The translations under genes were made by a program, and so were the position numbers. This document shows, one piece after another, positions 49,001 through 56,019 of a stretch of 64,000 nt of DNA. The notes under the pieces were generated by a model that was not told where the DNA came from, did not search any database, and saw nothing but the letters and a program-made list of their open reading frames with translations. The stretch is from Nitrosospira sp. Is2. GTDB taxonomy: Bacteria; Pseudomonadota; Gammaproteobacteria; Burkholderiales; Nitrosomonadaceae. Where the stretch lies: contig NZ_CP137134.1 of NCBI RefSeq assembly GCF_033095785.1, positions 992,001 through 1,056,000 of the forward strand, written 5' to 3'. Every line of letters starts with the position of its first letter. The stretch's first letter is position 1.

Positions 49001-51349
49001 CGCTTCTCCCTGCAGGATAACTGTCTCCCTTAGGTCAATAGACGAAATAGCGAACGGCACGACTGGCCGGACCACCTGCTCCGCCACGCCATTCGCTCCC
49101 GGGCGAAAAAACGTACGCAACGAATCATGCCTGCGAATCATATCTTCGAAACTTGCTCCCAACGCCTGCGCATCTATTGATCCCGAGAATCTCAGAGCGT
49201 GTTTGATGTGATACGCGGTGCTCGACGGGTCCAGCTGCCAAAGAAACCATAGACGATGCTGCCCGAAAGACAGGGGCGCGGCGTTGACCGGACCGGTGCT
49301 GGACCGGGTGGGCAAGATACTGACAGTCGCGCCGTGCAGGGAGGCGCCGGTGGATAAAATACGTTTGATTTCGGTCGCACACTCATGCAACCGGGGATTC
49401 TCAAATAAACCGCGTGGAGGAAAATCGATCTGCCAGCGATCGGCGATACGTGCGGCGGCTTGCACGGCAGCGAGCGAGTTGCCGCCGCTGGCAAAAAAAT
49501 GGTCCTCGCGCCCCAGCCCTTTTCGATTCAGAACCGCGTCCCAGATAGATATCAGCGCTATCTCAGTTTCATCAAGCGGGGCTGCTTGCACCGGATGGGC
49601 GCCACCCCCGAGAACGAAACCGCCAAATTCATAAATGGCATAAGCATTCAATGTGCGCTCGCGCCATCCCTGGCGACAGGCGCCACGTTGCAATTTTCCG
49701 CTGGAAGTCTTGGGCAATGCACCGGGATTCAGCAGCACGACCACCGACAGAGGTTCATGGCAACTTCCACTGACTGCTTCGCTCAATGCTCGCACCAGGG
49801 CCTCGACGGGAATAAGTTTCTGCATACCGCGGGATATTTCAACTGCGATCCCAATACCTTCTCCCGCCTCTGTTTCTACCGCGAACGCAGCGACTCGCCC
49901 TTTCCGCACGGCCTCGACCTCTTCCTCGACCACCTGCTCAAGGTCCTGCGGGTAAACATTCTGGCCGCGAATAATGATGAGGTCCTTGTGTCTACCGGCA
50001 ATATAGACTTGCCCGTCGTGGATAAAGCCAAGATCGCCCGTGCGCAGCCACCGACTGTTGTCCTGATGGACAAAAGTTACTGCCGTTTCCGCGGACCGCC
50101 TCCAGTAGCCCTGAGTAAGGCTTTGTCCCCCTATCCAGATCTCACCGACATTGCCGTCGTCCAATTGTGCCAAGGTCTCGGGCTCTACGATCCGGACGAT
50201 ATGGCCGGGTACCGGAATTCCACAAGCCACCACCGGCAGTCCCTGCTCCGCCACCTCGGCTCTGCCTTGTGCCAGCATCTCGGCGGAAAAGCAATGCGCC
50301 TGTGCGCCATCCCCACGGCCCCCGCCCGTGATCAACAGGGTCGCTTCTGCCAAGCCGTAGCAGGGATAAAGGGCCTCTGCTGAAAAGCCCACTGGGGCAA
50401 AACGTTCACTGAATGCGCTCATGGTGCTGAGTCTTACGGGTTCCGCCCCACAAAAAGCAACTCGCCAGCTCGACAAATCAAGTTCCTCCAACTGCGCGTT
50501 CCTGACCCGCTCCACGCACAACTGAAAGGCGAAATTCGGTGCGCCGCTGACGGTAGCGCGGTGACGAGAGATCGCTTCCAGCCAGCGGACCGGCCTCTCG
50601 ATAAAAAATTTGGGCGTCATCAGCACGGAAGGAATGCCCCGGTGGATGGGCTGCAGCAAACCGCCAATCAGACCGAGGTCGTGGTAAAGCGGCAGCCAAC
50701 TCACGAATGTATCCTCGGCGTTTATCGACATGCTCTGTTCGAAGGCCCTCGCATTCACCATTAGATTCCCATGGCTGACCATCACGCCTTTTGGCGTAGA
50801 GGTGGAACCGGAGGTGTATTGCAGGAAGGCGATATCCTCGTTCTTCGGCATGTGTGCGCGCCAGGCCCCGGCGTCGTTGGGCTGCACGGCGTCCACTGCA
50901 AGCACGGTAGCGAAAGAAAACTGGTCTACGGCCGCATTGCCGATCAGGGGCATGAGTTCGGTTGTGGTCAGAATGCAGCGTGCCTCCGCGTCGGACGCGA
51001 TCGCGAGCAGTCGCGCCAGGTGGCGCTCTCGCACCGCTTCGGGGGGAAAAACGGGCACGGCGATCAGACCAGCATAAAGGCACGCAAAAAACCCACTGAC
51101 ATAGTGCTCGTCATTTTCAAGGAGTAGCAGCGCGCGTTCCCCTGCTGCAAATCGATCTTGAAGGGCTGCAGCCAGCGCCCGGACATGCTGATCCAATGTT
51201 TTATAATCGAGCTTTCTCTCGAGGACATCATCATCCGCCTGATGCACTGCGATCAACGCCGTATCGCCCGGGCGCTCTGCTGCCAGCATACGGAGGTGCG
51301 TAACCATGTCGCGCGGAAACCCGCGCAGTGAAATCAATCTTGCGTTCAT
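46061..51349 (-). CDS. Lipoinitiating hybrid: fatty acyl-AMP ligase-ACP-C-A-T
   Basis: 1762 residues. The N-terminal ~590 residues are a fatty acyl-AMP ligase (LQYTSGSTSTPKGVMVSHGN, VSWLPLYHDLGLIGG, CYGLAEATL, GRHKDLIIIRGQNVYPQD), which activates a fatty acid and loads it on the ACP at about 600-680 (ASGGNSLAAV). C at about 690-1130 (HHIISDG) then acylates the residue on the next T. A at 1160-1650 has pocket residues D235 A236 E239 H278 I299 G301 A322 I330 T331, resembling pockets for basic residues; arginine is my first guess, unproven. T at 1660-1735 (LGGHSL). ATG at 51349 has GGAAGGG 6-7 bp upstream; the longer frame to 51553 overlaps the PPTase. This starts the assembly line and makes the product a lipopeptide. 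Confidence 0.94.
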   Translation of the reverse strand: MNARLISLRGFPRDMVTHLRMLAAERPGDTALIAVHQADDDVLERKLDYKTLDQHVRALAAALQDRFAAGERALLLLENDEHYVSGFFACLYAGLIAVPVFPPEAVRERHLARLLAIASDAEARCILTTTELMPLIGNAAVDQFSFATVLAVDAVQPNDAGAWRAHMPKNEDIAFLQYTSGSTSTPKGVMVSHGNLMVNARAFEQSMSINAEDTFVSWLPLYHDLGLIGGLLQPIHRGIPSVLMTPKFFIERPVRWLEAISRHRATVSGAPNFAFQLCVERVRNAQLEELDLSSWRVAFCGAEPVRLSTMSAFSERFAPVGFSAEALYPCYGLAEATLLITGGGRGDGAQAHCFSAEMLAQGRAEVAEQGLPVVACGIPVPGHIVRIVEPETLAQLDDGNVGEIWIGGQSLTQGYWRRSAETAVTFVHQDNSRWLRTGDLGFIHDGQVYIAGRHKDLIIIRGQNVYPQDLEQVVEEEVEAVRKGRVAAFAVETEAGEGIGIAVEISRGMQKLIPVEALVRALSEAVSGSCHEPLSVVVLLNPGALPKTSSGKLQRGACRQGWRERTLNAYAIYEFGGFVLGGGAHPVQAAPLDETEIALISIWDAVLNRKGLGREDHFFASGGNSLAAVQAAARIADRWQIDFPPRGLFENPRLHECATEIKRILSTGASLHGATVSILPTRSSTGPVNAAPLSFGQHRLWFLWQLDPSSTAYHIKHALRFSGSIDAQALGASFEDMIRRHDSLRTFFRPGANGVAEQVVRPVVPFAISSIDLRETVILQGEARVAEEADRFVSTPFDLTQGPLLRVALIRAAEDEHILVMVMHHIISDGASMQIMLDELATGYVARLRGETADLDRLPIRYSDYAAWQREWLEAGEKDRQLAYWRGYLGNEDAVLTLPTDNPRQPIANYRAARYSFDLPPDVLDGLRRLAQERGATLFMTLLAGFQALLYRHTEQPDIRVGVPVANRNRLETLGLIGFFVNTQVLRSRLNGRMELARLLDQAREAAIDAQANQDLPFEQLVEALQPQRSLSHSPLFQVTINHLVMNRHKLQQLPGLKVADYPLTEQAAQFELTLETVESADGSVRASFIYASELFDPATMERLGLHYIDVLRAFAQRPEQAVGDVPLLSERDKLRLDDWGTNNSSFVPVQAVHQLIASRAEECPMATAVVFSDIKLTYAELNCRSNRLAHRLIGMGVRPETKVGISTERSIEMIIGLLAILKAGGGYVPLDPDYPPQRLSHMMEDSGIQLLLTQAHVRARIPNCTDLEVLELDALDLKTGIDTNPEVRLHDDNLAYVIYTSGSTGMPKGVAVTHGPLAMHLDAIKQFYDVRPGDRELMFFSMNFDAAAEQWMTPLSGGGTLVLSSARSLATDSFADLITTQGITTLHLPPAYLRLLLPLVPKGKSSVRVCIAGGEAWFAADLAATQEVFAEVRLVNAYGPTETVITPAAWISNGKTSAVGDYAPIGRPVGQRSLYVLDSELNFAPLGAAGELYVGGMGVARGYLNRPALTGDRFIPDPFNQGGGRLYRTGDRVRWRSDGQLEYIGRLDQQIKIRGFRVELGEIEAQLLAQAGVRDAVVVVRESRNGPRLIAYTVAHAGVVLNVGTVKAALRAVLPDYMLPSSIVFLEALPLSPNGKVDRNALPLPEQFEEQDYDAPITQIEKMVSETWAEILEVPRVGLHSNFFDLGGHSLLLIKVQCRLEEQLNTRIAIIELFRHTTVASLARFLGEERAENSSLLRHQERAQRQRGTFIQRKHRAGGTH

Positions 51350-51468
51350 CGTAACCCTTCCCTTAAGGTGCCCACCGAATCCCCTAAAGCGCTGGCGCCT
51401 GCGGCGATAAGCGGGATGTAAGTGGAAATCAAACTGATCATGCAAATTTGCAGTAGTCCATCCAGTAC

Positions 51469-52197
51469 TTAGCTGGCTTCCAGTCTTGAGCCTACTGTCT
51501 GCAGAGCAACTGGAGAGCTTCGGGCGCACTTCCCGTCTTGTCGACTTTTCCATGCGAGTGCCGCAGCATAATTATCAGGCGCCTTGATGGGCCAGGCGCT
51601 TACGTCCGCCCACTCTGGCTGGTCATGCACAATTTCATAACCCGCGTTATCGCGAGGAAGGATCGAAAGCACTTGCAAGTGCTGGGAAATCCCCAGCCCC
51701 AGCGCCTTAAGCACCGATTCTTTTGCAACCCAGCGGTCAAAGAACGCTTCAGTTGTCTGCAGTCCGGACCGGCGCTCAAGCGGCGAAAAGACGTGCATAC
51801 TCAGCTCTTCGATGTCGAGGTCGCGGTCGCGACACTCGATATCCACCCCAACTTGGCCGCTCGTTGAAAGTGCGATCAGCGCGAAGCATCCCGAGTGCGA
51901 AATATTGAATTCGAGTCCCCAGTTCCCAACTACGCTCGGCTTTCCATAATCGTTGACGAAGAACCGTAGCTTGTCCGGCAGCACGCCCGTCCGGGACGAC
52001 AAAATTTGCCTGAGCGCCGCCCGCGCCATAACCGAACGAACCCGGTCTTCGTGCCTGCGGAACCGCAACGCATGTGAACGCTCATCGCGATTTAACAACG
52101 CCAAATCTCGCTTCGATAAAGGCATGTTCAAATCTAAGGGGAGCAGCCACACTTCGATGCCAGGGGGAACCGACTCAGGCAGAGGTAAGCGCCGCAT
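51469..52197 (-). CDS. Sfp-type 4'-phosphopantetheinyl transferase
   Basis: A 242-residue enzyme that attaches phosphopantetheine from CoA to the carrier-protein Ser residues of the NRPS and PKS. Diagnostic motifs: LEFNISHSGCFALIALS, VGVDIECRD (the Mg-binding Asp and Glu) and FFDRWVAKESVLKALGLGIS (WxxKES). The ATG at 52197 is preferred over the GTG at 52218; either overlaps the end of the thioesterase gene, indicating coupling. The position ahead of the megasynthase genes suggests a dedicated activator. A gap of 119 bp separates it from the FAAL gene. Confidence 0.93.
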   Translation of the reverse strand: MRRLPLPESVPPGIEVWLLPLDLNMPLSKRDLALLNRDERSHALRFRRHEDRVRSVMARAALRQILSSRTGVLPDKLRFFVNDYGKPSVVGNWGLEFNISHSGCFALIALSTSGQVGVDIECRDRDLDIEELSMHVFSPLERRSGLQTTEAFFDRWVAKESVLKALGLGISQHLQVLSILPRDNAGYEIVHDQPEWADVSAWPIKAPDNYAAALAWKSRQDGKCARSSPVALQTVGSRLEAS

Positions 52198-52912
52198 CGG
52201 ATATCTCGACGGTTTCACCGGCCAGGCGTTGCACCAGGGTGGAAAGAAACACCTCTTCCTGCTGCCGGATAAAGAAGTGGCCCCCGTCGAACCAATTCAA
52301 GGAAAATTCCGCGGTGCTTTCGTACCGCCATGCTTCCAGTCTGGATGGGAGAATCTCATCGGCGCGTCCCCCGAAAGCGTGAATAGGTATCGATAGCGGC
52401 GCTGACGCCTCGTAGCGGAAGCTTGCGCAGACACGAAAATCCGAGCGGAGCAAACTCAATGTCATGGAAAGCAGTTCGGGATTCTCGAACACCTCCTCGG
52501 GCGTCCCGTTCTGTTTCCGCAATTCGGTGACAAGTAGCGCAGCGGAGTCTCTATTGGCATAACGCCTCCAATCCTGTTGAGACGGGGCGGCGCAAGCCGA
52601 TACCAGCAGTGCCAGGGGCATCTGCCGCTTTCTCATGCGCAGGCAATGTGCAATCCGGTACGCCAGCAGGGCCCCCATGCTATGTCCATAGAGCGCATAT
52701 CGCTGCGGGGGATCATTCTCCAGTTCATCACACAAGCGCGCAGCCAGCGCATCGAAGCCCTCTTCGGTCGACTCATGCAAGCGTCCACCACGGCCAGGTA
52801 GTTCGACCGGCTCGATCTGCACCCAGGCCGGAAGTCTGCGGCGCCAACGTAGGTACGTGACCGCACTTGCGCCAGCACAAGGCAGGCTGAAAACAGTCAG
52901 GGAAGGGGGCAT
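52175..52912 (-). CDS. Type II thioesterase (editing)
   Basis: A 245-residue alpha/beta hydrolase with LPCAGASAVTYLRW near the start, nucleophile motif YGHSMGALLAY (Ser about 85), the Asp in FGGRADEI (about 185) and the His in GGHFFI (about 215). This is typical of GrsT/SrfD-type enzymes that remove mis-primed acyl groups from carrier proteins. The start codon ATG at 52912 overlaps the stop codon of the MbtH gene (TAATG), supporting this start and coupled translation. A longer in-frame extension to 52981 would run through mbtH and is rejected. Confidence 0.93.
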   Translation of the reverse strand: MPPSLTVFSLPCAGASAVTYLRWRRRLPAWVQIEPVELPGRGGRLHESTEEGFDALAARLCDELENDPPQRYALYGHSMGALLAYRIAHCLRMRKRQMPLALLVSACAAPSQQDWRRYANRDSAALLVTELRKQNGTPEEVFENPELLSMTLSLLRSDFRVCASFRYEASAPLSIPIHAFGGRADEILPSRLEAWRYESTAEFSLNWFDGGHFFIRQQEEVFLSTLVQRLAGETVEISDAALTSA

Positions 52913-53142
52913 TATCGCCCGTCCACTGTAGACGGTCCGTCCATGAAGCGCCTCAGACTGAGCGGACGCATATCGGTCCATGTCTTCTCGATATATTCAA
53001 GGCAGGTTTTCTTATCGCCTCTTATTCCGACATCGTTCCAGCCCCCTGGAACCGCCTTCCAGTCCGGCCAAATTGAATATTGCTCCTCATGATTAACCAG
53101 AACTCGAAAAGTCCCATCTTCGCGGTCAAAACAACTCGTCAT
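52912..53142 (-). CDS. MbtH-family protein
   Basis: A 76-residue protein beginning [28 protein letters not shown]. It contains the conserved NxExQxSxWP and the later WNDVG and [15 protein letters not shown] pattern with the invariant Trp residues. MbtH proteins bind A domains and raise their solubility and activity. ATG at 53142 follows AAAAGGA about 7 bp upstream; a GTG one codon before is less likely. It is the first gene of the NRPS operon, directly downstream of the ECF-type promoter candidate. Confidence 0.95.
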   Translation of the reverse strand: MTSCFDREDGTFRVLVNHEEQYSIWPDWKAVPGGWNDVGIRGDKKTCLEYIEKTWTDMRPLSLRRFMDGPSTVDGR

Positions 53143-53178
53143 CACTTTTTCCTTTTAAGCAAGTAATTCCAATCGAAT

Positions 53179-53199
53179 GATTAGGAATGAGTCTTAATC
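53179..53199. promoter_or_regulatory. Inverted repeat GATTA-N11-TAATC upstream of the MbtH operon
   Basis: Arms at 53179-53183 and 53195-53199 overlap the sigma promoter candidate. This is weakly Fur-like, and could be an operator or chance. Confidence 0.25.
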
Positions 53200-53206
53200 G
53201 TATTTA
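53183..53206 (-). promoter_or_regulatory. Iron-starvation ECF promoter candidate, TAAAT-N16-CCT
   Basis: Reading the minus strand, TAAAT (complement of 53202-53206) is followed after exactly 16 bp by CCT (53183-53185), one base from the PvdS box TAAAT-N16-CGT. The segment CTCATTC before the -10 element is shared with the promoter at 20121-20145. It lies about 40 bp before the MbtH start. Confidence 0.55.
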
Positions 53207-53427
53207 GCTAGACGAACGAGGATGTGAAGAATTCAGAAATAAATGGACGAGGTCTTGCGGGAGCGGCGAAATAAACTCGGCAGGAGGCGCCGGGCCGAAT
53301 CTCATTGCTCATCCAAGCACGCTAACCTGGCAGCTTTCCCAGGTCATAGGGTGCTTGGGAGAACGCGATCAACAATCAGAATAATAATTTATCCGGCGAA
53401 ACGGTCAGACGATGATGGGGGTTGACA

Positions 53428-53640
53428 CTATTCATCCCCTGAAGGAGGATTGGAGGGCGGGACCAGCCCGGTGAGCAACCAGACACGCGCAGCCTCTTCA
53501 TAGGCCTCCCGGTGAGACGGGTGCGCCTTCAGCCACTTCGATAATTCTTTCAGATCGGCCGGGTTCATCGTTCCGTGGGTGCGCATTACCCACTCGACCG
53601 CCGTTCCCCACACCTGATCTTGCCATTGCGGATCTGTCAC
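53428..53640 (-). CDS. Minimal FecR-like sigma regulator (DUF4880 domain only)
   Basis: 70 residues equal to the N-terminal cytoplasmic domain of FecR/PupR anti-sigma factors: WQDQVWGTAVEWVMRTH, followed by LKELSKWLKAHPSHREAYEEAARVWLLTG. The transmembrane helix and periplasmic FecR domain are absent, and no remnant of them is visible in the 270 bp downstream. Start is GTG at 53640. It follows the ECF sigma gene by 122 bp on the same strand. The FecR N-terminal domain binds its sigma factor, so this could be a soluble anti- or co-sigma factor. Truncated FecR relics are the alternative, though the intact short frame argues for function. Confidence 0.75.
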   Translation of the reverse strand: MTDPQWQDQVWGTAVEWVMRTHGTMNPADLKELSKWLKAHPSHREAYEEAARVWLLTGLVPPSNPPSGDE

Positions 53641-53762
53641 AACATCTACGGTTACAACGATTGGGGTTCGATTATCCGAGCCTTGGATTCATCGATTTCG
53701 GTCCGCCTGCGACGGCCAAAACGGGATCAGTATAGCGGATCGCGGCAGATTGGAAAACGCGA

Positions 53763-54269
53763 TTAGGAACGAAGAACAGCGCGGCAATGATCCATCGCTT
53801 CGTGAATCAGGATATTTACCAGAGATGTCGAGATATTCAGCTCCGCGGCAATGGTACGATGGGTTTGCCCTTCCAGCCGATGGAGTTCGAAAACGCGCCT
53901 CGTCCGTTCCGGAAGTTCGGACAGGGCTGTGGCAATCAGCGTAAGGTGCTGACGACTGATTGCGATAGCTTCAGGCAGTCCGGTATGAGCAGCCACATGA
54001 AGTCCATCATCCTCAGCCTCGAAAAGATTCATTTCGAGCGAAAGACGCCGATGATGGTCGATGGCCAGATTGCGCACCATCTGGTACAGGTAGGCCAGCG
54101 GTTGCTTGATATCAAATACCGCAGCCGCTTCTGAAACCTTGAGGTAGGCGTCCTGCACCACATCTTCGGCACGCTCGGGATTTCCCAGAATCTTCAGCGC
54201 CGCCCAGCGCAATTGCGACCGATGAGCCATGAATACTTCCCCCAGGTCAAGCTGTTTCTCAACAGTCAT
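53763..54269 (-). CDS. FecI/PvdS-like ECF RNA polymerase sigma factor
   Basis: 168 residues. Region 2 runs about 10-75 (LRWAALKILGNPERAEDVVQDAYLKV, YLYQMVRNLAIDHHRR) and region 4 about 110-165 (LSELPERTRRVFELHRLEGQTHRTIAAELNISTSLVNILIHEA). The RxLxxDxxRR and RRVFELHRLEG patterns are those of iron-starvation sigma factors. ATG at 54269 has AGGAG 8 bp upstream. A 14/19 Fur-box match lies 38-56 bp upstream. It likely directs transcription of the MbtH-NRPS operon and the acyltransferase operon, whose promoters share a PvdS-type pattern. Confidence 0.93.
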   Translation of the reverse strand: MTVEKQLDLGEVFMAHRSQLRWAALKILGNPERAEDVVQDAYLKVSEAAAVFDIKQPLAYLYQMVRNLAIDHHRRLSLEMNLFEAEDDGLHVAAHTGLPEAIAISRQHLTLIATALSELPERTRRVFELHRLEGQTHRTIAAELNISTSLVNILIHEAMDHCRAVLRS

Positions 54270-54306
54270 CCCCCGCACTCCTGCAAAAGCTTATAATAAC
54301 AAAAAC

Positions 54307-54325
54307 GAGAACGATTCGTATTATC
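54307..54325. promoter_or_regulatory. Fur box upstream of the ECF sigma gene
   Basis: The minus-strand sequence GATAATACGAATCGTTCTC matches the consensus GATAATGATAATCATTATC at 14 of 19 positions, including the full GATAAT half. It lies in the AT-rich divergent promoter region between the sigma gene and the efflux operon, so Fur-Fe could repress either or both. Confidence 0.65.
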
Positions 54326-54428
54326 ATATAATAGTTTTTCTTTTACAATATGGATAAGTCCGGGTTCAGTTGGGATCGAGCTTTTCCAAGGACAGTTCCT
54401 AATCAACGCAAAGTATGGAAGGTATGAA

Positions 54429-55805
54429 GTGCCACAGCTCCTCGCGCTAACCCTTTTGTCGATCGTTCTGGTATGCGTTGGCGGCTGCTGGACAATACCG
54501 CAAAGGCACGTCTCGGATGTTGGAGCCGCAATTCCTGCGGAATGGGGCGCAAATCGCGAAATCTCTCGACCGGCACCCCAACATTGGGTGGAAACATTTG
54601 ATGACCCCAACCTGAGCGCACTGGTGCAAAGCGCTCTGGCCAACAACTACGACCTGAAAGCAGCGGCGACACGGCTGGATGCCGCCATCGCTCAGGCTCG
54701 GATCGATGGGTCCGGTCTATTTCCTCAAATATTCTTCACCTCCGATCATCAACAAGTACAGGTTAGGGAAGCAGGATTCGGGTCAGCAAGGTTCGGCGTC
54801 TTCGATGCCATCTTCAGCCTCAGCTGGGAGCTGGATGTATGGGGCAGAATCAGGGATGTCAGGCAGGCCGCCCTTCTGGAGGCCGGTGCGGTAGCGTCGG
54901 ATCTTAACGGCGCGCGGCTTTCCCTGGCGGCGAGGATTGCGCAAAGTTATTTCGAGCTGACCGAGGCGAGGCTTCAGTCAGAGGTAGCGGAGCAGTCGGT
55001 CAAAGACCGGCGCACAATTGTTCAGCTTGTACGGGGACGTTTTGCGCGGGGCATAACGAACGCGCTTGATTTGCGCCTCGCGCTTACCGACCTTGCCACC
55101 GCCGAGGCGGAGCTCTCGGAGGCCCGCAACCAGATCCAGTTGATTAACCGCCGGCTTGAGGTGCTGCTTGGGCGTTATCCGGCAGGGCGCCTGACCGAAG
55201 CTTCGACACTACCGGAGCCGCCATCGGGCCTCCCCTCCGGATTACCGTCCGAACTGTTGGAGCGGCGGCCCGATCTTGTCGCTGCTTTCGACCGCCTGGT
55301 AGCAGCCGACTCCCGAGTGCAAAGCGCAAAAAAACTTCTCTTGCCACGGATCGTCCTAACCGCCGCGGGAGGCACGCGCAGCACAGCATTGACCGATCTG
55401 GTCGACCCCCGCGCGCTCGCCTGGAATGTTGTAATAGGCATGATGCAGCCCCTGTTTACCGGCGGCCGCATTCGCGGCGAGATTCAGCTGAACGAGGCCC
55501 GTGCGGAGGAAGCGCTGAACCTTTACAAAAGCACGGCGCTAAACGCATTTCGCGAAGTGGAACAGGTACTGGCTGCAGATGAATGGTTGCGGGAACAAGA
55601 AAAGGCATTAAGGCAGGCCGTTGAACAAACAGAGGCGAGCCGCAAGCTGGCCGTCTACTCCTACCAGCTTGGTATGATCGAAATTCTCACGCTGTTGGAC
55701 AGTTACCGCAGCACATTGAATGCGCAAAGCGCTCATATTTCTGTAAAACGGCAGTTGCTGAATAACCGAATCAATCTTTTTCTTGCATTGGGAGGCGGCG
55801 TTTGA
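54429..55805 (+). CDS. NodT-family outer-membrane efflux lipoprotein (TolC-like)
   Basis: 458 residues with a lipoprotein signal: hydrophobic LALTLLSIVLVCV then lipobox VGGC, Cys20 acylated. The mature part shows the duplicated OEP layout (SALVQSALANNYDLKAAATRLDAAIAQARID and, later, LDLRLALTDLATAEAELSEARNQIQLINRRLEVLLGRYP; second half ERRPDLVAAFDRLVAADSRVQSAKK). Start is GTG at 54429 with GGAAGG upstream; no in-frame ATG fits. It forms the outer-membrane channel for the adaptor and RND pump that follow. It is divergent from the iron-starvation sigma gene, sharing the Fur-box-containing region. Confidence 0.92.
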   Translation: MPQLLALTLLSIVLVCVGGCWTIPQRHVSDVGAAIPAEWGANREISRPAPQHWVETFDDPNLSALVQSALANNYDLKAAATRLDAAIAQARIDGSGLFPQIFFTSDHQQVQVREAGFGSARFGVFDAIFSLSWELDVWGRIRDVRQAALLEAGAVASDLNGARLSLAARIAQSYFELTEARLQSEVAEQSVKDRRTIVQLVRGRFARGITNALDLRLALTDLATAEAELSEARNQIQLINRRLEVLLGRYPAGRLTEASTLPEPPSGLPSGLPSELLERRPDLVAAFDRLVAADSRVQSAKKLLLPRIVLTAAGGTRSTALTDLVDPRALAWNVVIGMMQPLFTGGRIRGEIQLNEARAEEALNLYKSTALNAFREVEQVLAADEWLREQEKALRQAVEQTEASRKLAVYSYQLGMIEILTLLDSYRSTLNAQSAHISVKRQLLNNRINLFLALGGGV

Positions 55806-56019
55806 TAACAGAAATCTCTGAACCCAACGACTTTTTTAGCAGGAAAAAAAAGCGGTCCAGGAACGCGGCGGCGACGAAGATTCATTGCGGAAAAAAGGGT
55901 AGGACAAACATGGCCGGCTTTACCATTAGCCACCGGATACCTTGCATGCGCAGCGGTCAAGTGTCCGTAACACTGGTCGAGCGTTTCAGGGACAACTCGT
56001 CCAATAGCTCCGCGAAAAC

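Noticed and set aside
51350..51553. N-terminal extension of the FAAL-NRPS by 68 residues
   Set aside because: It overlaps the PPTase gene and has no family similarity; a good ribosome binding site precedes 51349.
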